Assembly (NCBI GenBank): GCA_030407085.1
Contig: CM059587.1
Span: 72,901,001 to 72,965,000 of the forward strand
Source of the DNA: Trichopria drosophilae
Taxonomy: Eukaryota > Arthropoda > Insecta > Hymenoptera > Diapriidae
Length of the DNA stretch: 64,000 nt
Reading direction: 5' to 3'
Every line of letters begins with the position of its first letter. Position 1 is the first letter of the stretch. The notes below the pieces were generated by a model, which had not been told where the DNA came from, searched no databases, and saw only the letters and a program-made list of their open reading frames with translations. Positions 56,101 through 64,000 of the stretch are shown piece by piece. The position numbers and the translations under genes were made by a program.

Positions 56101-59100
56101 TTGAGTAATTTTGAATAAATCTTAATAGATTTGAATTGGTTTTCTTAATCACTAAATATCAATAGAAATCTATTCAACAGAGATGTAACCAATGATTTTC
56201 TATTGTTTTAAAATCATTGATTTCAGTACGTGTTTATTATATTATTGAAATTCATTCAATTTCATTGGCTTTCGAATTTTTTAATGATTTTGTATTAATA
56301 AAAGGTTGTACATTTTATATATTAATTTTTCTAATTATTTATTATTATATTATGGTACATCTTGTCACATAGGAAGGAAATGTTATTGCTGACACTTAAA
56401 TTGTAGTAATTTTCTAGTACTGTGGTGTTTTTCAAGGTGTAAATCTGGCAAAATACCTGCAAAGTTGGAATAATTTATATTTATTAATTAAAATCTTTTA
56501 GAGTAGATTAGACTATCTTAAGAAGATACCATTAAGTAGTAATCAAAGCTAAAAAAATGTAAATTAAAAAATTCTGATTCATTTTTTTTAAATTTGAGCT
56601 TCATAAAGGCAATTCTAACCATTGTTTACTATCTTCTAAAAAGAATCAAAAACTATTAAAGAGAATTGGCCAAGAATTTTCTGCAATACATGATTTTTCG
56701 ATATTGGAGAAAATTCTTGGTCAATTCTCAACAAATTTCTTTGATCTTTTTAAGAGACCATAAACAATTGTTAGAATTGCCTTTATGAAACTCAAATATT
56801 GAAAATTAGATTCAGTAATTTTTAATTTCGTTTTTTTCATTACTACTTTCTTCCAACTTGATTTAAAAATTTCAAAAATTTGGATGAACACATTTTTTTT
56901 AAATTACAGATGGATTTAAAGAAATTAAATTTAAAAAACTAATTTTTACATTTTTTATTCCAACACCGCTGACTTCCGCGTCAAAAGTTACTCAAGAACG
57001 AATTTCTTTGACCCATTAAAATTCGCTAAATTAATTGAAACATTCAAAAAAAGTTTGGTGAACAGAAAAACGTATTTCCAAAATAAGTGCGCATGGATTT
57101 TAAAAAATTCCATTTCTTTTGGAGGAAAAAATTGTTTTAGGTCCAAAATTTTTTTAGAATTTTTATTATGCTATCTTTGAATTCCTCGTAAAAAATTACT
57201 AAAAAAAACAACTTTTTGGTATTTTTTGAACGATTGTTTCATTTAAATATTTTATTTCCATTCAAAATCATTTATGAATATACATGAACATGACAAAGTA
57301 CCCAGCAATCGCGATTGAATAGGATTGAATTGAAAATTTCAATTCATTTTGAATTCCGTAAATATGTATTCAAATGGATTGAATTCCGAAGAAAGGAATC
57401 CATCTGTATTCAATTTTACGAATACAATCGGAAGCGTAATTTGCCGGATTAAATTTCAGAAAAAGTAATCCTTGTGAATTCAATTTTACGAACATAATTT
57501 CGAATACAATCGGAAGCAGTATAAGAATACAAAGCAATACAGATTTATTCAAAGTTTATTTTTTGAAAGAAAACTTTTTTTGCATTGAAATGAATATACT
57601 TAGATAGTTTTGAATCCGTAATGTTGAATACGGATGCATTCAATATTTTGTTTTTAAAAAGAAAACTATTTTTGGATTGAAATGAATACACTTAGATACT
57701 TTTGAATCTGTAATGATGAATACGGATGTATTTAAGATTTAATATTTAAAAAGAAAACTTTTTTTTGGATTAATATGAATTTAGAAAGTAACCTTTTTAT
57801 TCGTATGAACGAATAGAATTGTATTTACGTATTAAAATGGAGTCACCGCTGACCAAAGTATGGATTCAGAATTTAATAATAGAATCCAATTCTATACAAC
57901 TCTATCCAAATTCGATTGCTGCCCAGTAAACGAAAACGAATAGAAAGTTAAAAATACGAATTGAAATGAATTCAAGTGAATTAAAATGAATTAAAACGCA
58001 TGAAAATTATTAATTGTATCCACTTTTTAATTCATTTTAATTCACTTGAATTCATTTCAATTCGTATTTTTAACTTTCTATTCGTTTTGGTTTTCTGGTT
58101 GGGTAGTGGTAATTTAAATTTGGAGAATGTTTCATTTATATACATTGAAAAAAAATCTGTATAATAACAATTTTTGTCATATTTAAACGTTCATAACTTG
58201 TAATTTGTTCAAAATAACAGAATATAATTGGTAATAACAAGATTTTGTATTTTTATATATTACATTTTAATAAAATAACCTGTGATTACTTTTTTTTATA
58301 TGCATTAAAATGAATGCAAACCATTGTACTCGATAATAGCACTTAGAAGTCTTTGAGAGTAGTCAGAATGACTTATGCAAACATATTTTTGCCAAGCATT
58401 TTGAAAATCGGAATAAGCAACCTCATGCTTGTTCGCTAAAAGCTGTAACATTTTCTACAGAACATTTCCTAGAGAACCATTAAGTATGACAATGTTTTAA
58501 AATATACATAGATAAATTTATTTAATAATTTAGCTTATAATGTATTTGTAGAAATGATAACTTAATTTAAAAGTTTACAGACTTAACTACTATAAGAATT
58601 TCATGTTAGAATATAATTTTATTACACTAGTTCTGATTATAAGTCATAATGGATAAAAAACATGTTTTTTTGTCTTTTCTTTTTAATGTTACAATTTTAT
58701 TTATATAGATTTAACTACAATTAACAGTAAATAAAAAGTATATTTAAATAGAATTGCAATCCAGTTCCAATTCTCGATTTTATTATACATAATTAAAATC
58801 AACTATTTTCATGAATAGTTTCAAATCCTGACAAAATAAAAATTTCATTTCAATTCAAAATGGTTATAAAAATCCTCAGGAAGATTTGTATATTTTATAG
58901 TTGATTGTAAACATGCCTCCTGCGATATATACTATCCTACTAAGGGTCTGATATGATCTATGTTCAGGTTTTATATTATTATTATTATTATTATTATTAT
59001 TTTGACTTTATTGACATCAAAGAGAGGTACAATACATTCCCTTTAGTACAAATGGCGAGCCACAGCGACAATGAATGAAAATCAGTTTTTCAGACTGACC

Positions 59101-61634
59101 AACTAAATTGTATGTATGTGTAAGCAAGAATGGCGTACATATTCAGTCAGTAAAAGCAGGAACGTTTACCTCTTTTTAAGTTCCATTTAATTCAATAATG
59201 CAAAGAAATATTAATTATTTTGTTGCTCCTCTAATAGAAATATGTCTAGTTTTCTATTAGATTGCTATATGTCCATATGTATTTAGGCACAAACAAAATT
59301 GTACAGAAACTAGCCAGAAACTAAATTAATTTTCTACTATTAAATTATTCTGAGATAAGAGCTTTTGGAAAAGAAATTGTTGGTTGTTGAGTTGTTTATT
59401 AGAATTGGATATTGGCATTCTTTGTGTCTTGTAAATTCCATGGGAAAATTCCGCATACTGAAACTTCAAAAACTGTAACCGATTTTTTATGCGGAATTTA
59501 AAAGTTATAAGGTAAAAGTACCAATAGCGGAATACTGTCCCCATATCGGAACGGTTTTCGAAAATTTGTGTTGCTGTCTTAATTTTACCTCAAATCAGTC
59601 TGAACAAAAATTAAGAATTAACTTAAAATATTTTTGAATGAATTTCTGCTATAATTTTATAATAGTATTTGTAGAAATTAATTATAAATAAATTTAAAGT
59701 AGAAGTATGCTACAGGACTTGAATTTTGTAAAGTGCACGAAAAGTAAAGTGAAAGAGTGAAGAATTTAATTCTTATTTTACATAAAATATTTTCTGAAAT
59801 ACAAAGCTACTGCGATTTTCTGAAAGTATTTTTCACGTATATATGTTCGTTGATTAATAATTTTCATAAAAAGTGTAATAATTCATTAAACAAATTCATT
59901 CCAATTATTGAAAAATAGTTTTCATTCTAATAAATTAAAATTGTAAGTTTCAATTTGATATTTGTCACGAGAAAAAACCAAACCTACAAAATATACAGTT
60001 GTACATAAAGTTACTATGGGAATACAATTTTTTTCTAAGATTATATTAAGAAATCTGCAATTAACACAGTTTATAGTATAGAACTAAAAGGATAAAATTT
60101 AATAAAGTTTAAAGTTAAATATTGCTGCGTGATTTTGATAACTACTAGAATTAATAATAAGAAATTTTTGTACGAACTTTTATTTAAATGAGCTAATAAA
60201 TAATTTTTGAATAATTTCACTGCCTGCGTTTAAGGAGGATCAATACCCCAAAGTCATATCATAAACAAATTGTCGTATTATTTAGTTAACATTTTAAAAA
60301 TGGCTAGTAATAATGTTATTAAAGAAAATAGGGCTTCTTATTCCTGAAAAAAGTTAAAAATGGACAACATTTTTTAAAATTCATTTGATTTTAATATTAT
60401 GTTATTATGTTAATATTATTTTATGATATAAACAGTCTTTGTGGAAGATCTTATTGTTGAATACCGACCCTCCTTAAGTTAAATTAAAATTACAATTGCG
60501 GTTGTTCCACAATAGGGACAACTGTCTTGGAACAGAGATTCACACGACTTCCGGGCCATTCTGCTTTAGGAGAATATTTGCCCCTCCGTATTTTTACGTT
60601 TATAATTTGATTTTTTATTAAATCTAACTTTTCTTAAGCGCATTTTGTTTATGAAACTATAAGCTTTCGTAAAAAATAAACAGTTTTTGACAATAACACA
60701 TTATCTATTCGGAAAACAACGAAAACGAGGTTATAAAATGTTCCGTTATTGGTACATTTACCTTATTTATCAGTATGATTGTATATACTTACTATATTTA
60801 GAGAAAAATACCGTAATCCACTACAATATTCATTTTAGGGATTTTCGTTTTGTTTCAGTACATGATTTTACTTATAAGCAGATAACTACGCGAACCTTCC
60901 GTTGAAGTTCAAAAGTACTTTCTAAACTATACAGCATTTTTTACGAAACATTTTCTAATAAATTGTATTATCACCAGATTATTTTTCATAATTCATAAAT
61001 ATACATATTTTCAAAACTTCAGTCACTGTTGCTGTTAATGATGTGTCATGGCCTAAAAATAAGAAATAATGTCCAATATTTACATGTAGGCAATACAAAT
61101 GATTAAACTAATTTTTAAGGATACAAGATGGAACGTTACAATTGAATCCGGATCACGTAATATCGACTTTGCGCTGGGCGCAGGATCGAATATCGAAGCT
61201 CCAAGATTTGGTTACGCCGGATTTAGCATTTCTTTGGGTAAAACCTCCAACTGTCTTAACCGACAATGAACTGAAGTACTTGGAAGCTATCGATGTACTA
61301 GTTAGTACTAGGCTAGCAAATATAGATAGAAATAATTTTCAAAGAGAATCGTTAAAAACTCATCTTCGAGAGTTTGCGAATAACAGCGATGTACCTTTTC
61401 CCGACTTAATGAAAATTTTACGTCGTCTTCTGAGCGGTCTGAAGGTAAATTATCAAATATTCTAACTGGCTTATATTTTTAATTACAAGTTAAAATAATG
61501 CGTTTCTCAGATAAAGAAACTAGATGTATTGCGACGTTTATCTCTGCTTTCAGGACGGTCCAAGCGTAGCTGAGATGATGGAGATCTTAGGCAGAGACGT
61601 GACTCTAAATCGACTAAAACGAATTACTTCCTGA
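53185..61634 (+). CDS. EARS2: Mitochondrial glutamyl-tRNA synthetase (EARS2), 511 aa, seven exons
   Basis: This class I synthetase attaches glutamate to mitochondrial tRNA. Exons: 53185-53284, 53350-53780, 53834-54048, 54130-54352, 54460-54620, 61120-61444 and 61554-61634. The first 25 residues are basic and lack acids ([20 protein letters not shown]), as for a mitochondrial targeting peptide. VRFAPSPTG then spans intron 1 into the HIGH-type motif [40 protein letters not shown] and YDNRC are typical of the bacterial/organellar enzyme. The KMSKS-type motif is SKLSKRQ in exon 4. Exons 5-7 encode the helical anticodon-binding region, ending LKRITS. Length fits the human protein (~523). All junctions are GT-AG and in frame. 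Intron 5 (54621-61119, 6.5 kb) is repeat-filled. Confidence 0.95.
55380..55860. repeat. Tandem repeat of ~120-150-bp units with 'tcggccatcttggatccgcc' core
   Basis: Cores start near 55393, 55517, 55639 and 55790 and alternate with 'cagcgaccccgaaaaccccc'. Overlapping minus-strand frames repeat the same peptide (FSGSLI-type) because of the repeat, not because of a gene. This lies in EARS2 intron 5. Confidence 0.75.
57301..57923. repeat. MITE-like element with 'cccagcaatcg' ends
   Basis: CCCAGCAATCGCGATTGAAT at the left is inverted, with changes, as 'ttcgattgctgccc' at 57910-57923. The interior repeats 'gaattgaattc' and 'gaatacggatg' phrases. It is inside EARS2 intron 5. Confidence 0.45.
57921..58103. 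mobile_element. Short near-perfect palindromic MITE
   Basis: A ~60-bp arm ('cgaatagaaagttaaaaata', 'gaattgaaatgaattcaagt') at 57940-57998 is inverted at 58027-58090 almost without mismatch. Outer ends CCCAGTAAACGAAAACG and CCCAACCAGAAAACCAAAACG are related. It abuts the previous element. Confidence 0.65.
58885..59090 (-). mobile_element. 5'-truncated LINE 3' end with (ATT)n tail, minus orientation
   Basis: Read on the minus strand, 'tgatgtcaataaagtcaaaa' (about 59019 to 59000) ends in an (AAT)n run at 58999-58974. Just upstream lies a 'gctgtggctcgccatttgta' block shared with the 35560-35722 fragment. It is in EARS2 intron 5. 59100-61119 shows no further feature. Confidence 0.5.
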
Positions 61635-62500
61635 GGAAAAAAGTAAATAAATTGCTGTAAATAGTATCCTGAAATTCAACGATTTCTTTTCAGAACCTTT
61701 ACCGGTTACTGAAACTTAGACGATGTGTGCCCCTGTAAATTTTGTACATATTAAAACCTGAAAAATACCAAGTCAATTGTTTATTTTATAATTTTTTAAT
61801 AAAATAATAAATTTACGATGTAGCGAATTTTGAACATGCATGCATTAAATGATCTGATATTTGACAATAATTAGGTAAAATAATGGTGACGTGAGTTTCG
61901 TTAGAAATAATTACAAACATTTGATAAACTTTTTAATTAGAAATTACTGAGATGATTCGAGTCGTAATTTTAAACCTTCTTTAACGTTTCATGGAGAGAA
62001 CGTTTGTAGAAAATTTCTTCTGTGTGCCAATACCAAATATATTATTAACTTTTTATTTTAGGAAACAGTACAATGTGCAAAATTATTAAACGTAAATTCA
62101 AAATGGTCTTAAAATTTCGACTCGGGGAGTTTTGTTGTACTGAGAACTTTTATAATGGAACGATGCATGCCGTTCACATTTAAAAAGTGCTTCATTATTC
62201 AGTACAGAATTTATTAGGTACAGAAGTCAATACGTGGAGTAAGCCTGCATGTAATATAATGTATTTTTTATATATTTAAGCGTTATAAATTACTCTATTG
62301 TATTATTCTATTGTACTTACGTGAATTTAGGTTAAGATTTAATCTTAAACTAAGAGGTACTGTATATATTATAACGTGTACAAAAAATGAACTACTGCAG
62401 CATCAGCCAATCTAGAACAGTGTCGAACTGGAATGTTGCATTTGAGAAGACTCGACTAAAAAAAATGTTTAACCCCAATTTGTCCAGTTGTATCTGTCAA
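61635..62500 (+). other. EARS2 3' UTR and downstream DNA
   Basis: AATAAA at 61798-61803 lies 165 bp after the stop and is a plausible polyadenylation signal. Nothing else was recognised up to 62500. Confidence 0.5.
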
Positions 62501-62511
62501 TTTCAAGTTTA

Positions 62512-63494
62512 CGCATTTGCCTTTGAACTATGCTCGATTTACTGAAGTCGTTTTTGGGTATTATTTTTGTTAACCGGTTCCATTTGAAAAAAAAAAATTA
62601 TTGCAGGAGAAAAGTACAACGTGTGATCGATAGATATTCCCTTCAGTTTCAATTTGCCTCTTTGTCTAACAATTCTTTACAAATACTTATTTAATTTTGA
62701 ACAAAAGAATGTTTTTTTTTCAATCTGCTCTATTTCGGAAAATTGACCTGATATAACAAATTTTTAAAAGAGAAAAAGTTTCATTTTTTAATTATCTATT
62801 GGCTTTTTCTCAAATTTGTCGAAGTACATTTTTTTTGCCATTTTATCGACTGTAATATTTTCGGGTAACAATGATTCTCGGATGTAAAGTTGCATTCAAA
62901 CTATGCTCAAGTTTAAGATTACGTTTGTCTTTACTATTAAGTTCATTTTTCGGTAATGTACTCGTAGAAATTTTGACCGTACTATTCTATGCCATGTATA
63001 TCTACATGTATTAATAAAATTGTTCATATTTTCGATGTATGTTAAAAATAAAGTTCACTTATAAATACATATATATGAATTATATCGCAAACTAAGCATA
63101 GTGGAAATGCAACTTTACATTCGAGACTGATTGTTATGCAAAAACATTACAGTCGACAAAATATGGAAAAAAAAAATTTACTTCGAAAAATTTGAAAAAA
63201 TTTCTGCCAATAGATAAAAAATGAAACTTATTCCTAAAAAATGTGTTATATCACGTCAATTTTCCGAGATAGAGCAGATTGAAAAAACACATTATTTTGT
63301 TCAAAATTGAATAAGTATTTGTGAAGAATTGTTAGACAAAATCCCGAAGAGGCGAATTGAAGCTGAAGGGATTATCTATCGATCACACGTTGTACTTTTC
63401 TCCTGCAATCATATTTTAAAAAATGGGAGCGGTTAAAAAAAATAATACTCAAAAATGACTTTAGTAAATCGAGCATAGTTCAAAGGCAAATGCA
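62512..63494. repeat. Fold-back element (~980 bp)
   Basis: 'gcatttgcctttgaactatg' at 62512 is inverted at 63475-63494. The arms share 'tactgaagtcgtttttgggt', 'gagaaaagtacaacgtgtga', 'tctaacaattctttacaaat' and 'cttcgacaaat'-type blocks to about 62895, with a loop at 62900-63090. It has no coding frame. 63495-64000 shows nothing. Confidence 0.75.
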
Positions 63495-64000
63495 TGTACG
63501 GAAATGAAACCACCGCGACTGAGAAGCTGAAAGTCTCTTCTTTAATTCCCTTTTTTTATTTTTTCCGTACGTTAAATTGGCGATGAGATATCAACATTTT
63601 AAATGAGCCAAAATTCCGCAAGGGTGATCTCATACTTATGACCGGTTCTGTAGATAGAAAATAGTAGGAAAAATGTCATCCCTGAGGAAATCATATACAT
63701 AATGTAATTGAAGGTATTGCAGATTCGGAGCCAAAACCAATGTTTGTCACTTATTTTAATTTAATTCACTTCAATATCTAATGGTCTTGATCTATCAGAA
63801 TAGTTTTATTCAACTACATTTTAAATTCATCTCAAATATGGAGTTTTATAAAAAGTCTTCAAAAATATCGCGAGTCCATGTTTTATGTTACTAATTTAAG
63901 ACGAACTATACCACATAAAACTGTTTTCAATGCTGAACCTTTAAAAAACTACTATTTCTTTTCAATATCAAATTTTGAAAGTTTTGGAGATTTGCTCATA

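Noticed and set aside
1..64000. CRISPR arrays, tRNA or rRNA genes
   Set aside because: No spaced identical repeats other than the minisatellite, and no cloverleaf or rRNA sequence was recognised.

Overview
This is an AT-rich eukaryotic window from an insect-like genome; a hymenopteran is plausible but not proven. Evidence for an animal nuclear genome: two multi-exon housekeeping genes with GT-AG introns, TTC1 (minus strand) and mitochondrial glutamyl-tRNA synthetase EARS2 (plus strand). They are divergently transcribed from a shared ~350-bp interval near 53.0 kb. Arthropod-type mobile elements surround them: a BEL/Pao LTR retrotransposon, a non-LTR retrotransposon, a Penelope-like element, CACTA-like transposase relics, and many fold-back/MITE elements. 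There are no operons, CRISPR arrays or bacterial signals.

Layout. 1-2095: decayed transposase-like gene. 2.1-3.1 kb: CpG-rich stretch without a recognised gene. 3.1-5.2 kb: tandem and palindromic repeats. 5184-11205: full-length but frame-broken LINE, inserted into one arm of a palindrome with a 9-bp target duplication. 11.2-14.3 kb: fold-back repeats. 15.5-18.0 kb: candidate exons of one or more unrecognised minus-strand genes, two of them apparently duplicates. 18225-27655: a second decayed transposase-like gene. Its first intron would be only 177 nt, but holds an apparently intact, young BEL/Pao element (18414-25486, 441-bp LTRs differing at two positions, 5-bp target duplication). 27.8-32.1 kb: complex fold-back repeats. 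32.6-36.2 kb: small gene with a TAZ-like zinc-binding exon. 38325-43209: three-level nest, in which a TA-flanked MITE was split by a DNA transposon with ~700-bp inverted repeats and an unclassified DDE-like protein, itself split by a head-to-head pair of truncated Penelope-like elements. 43.3-45.6 kb: MITEs. 46211-52831: TTC1. 53185-61634: EARS2. 62.5-63.5 kb: ~980-bp palindrome.

The best candidate for something poorly described is the 38573-43186 transposon and its 435-residue protein with a D...D...D/E arrangement. Next are the TAZ-like gene whose in-frame stop lies just before a splice donor, and the duplicated-exon gene at 15.5-16.2 kb. TTC1 and EARS2 are confident host genes. Most remaining sequence is repeat-derived or featureless AT-rich DNA. 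All assignments come from reading the sequence and from remembered family features; no database search was run.
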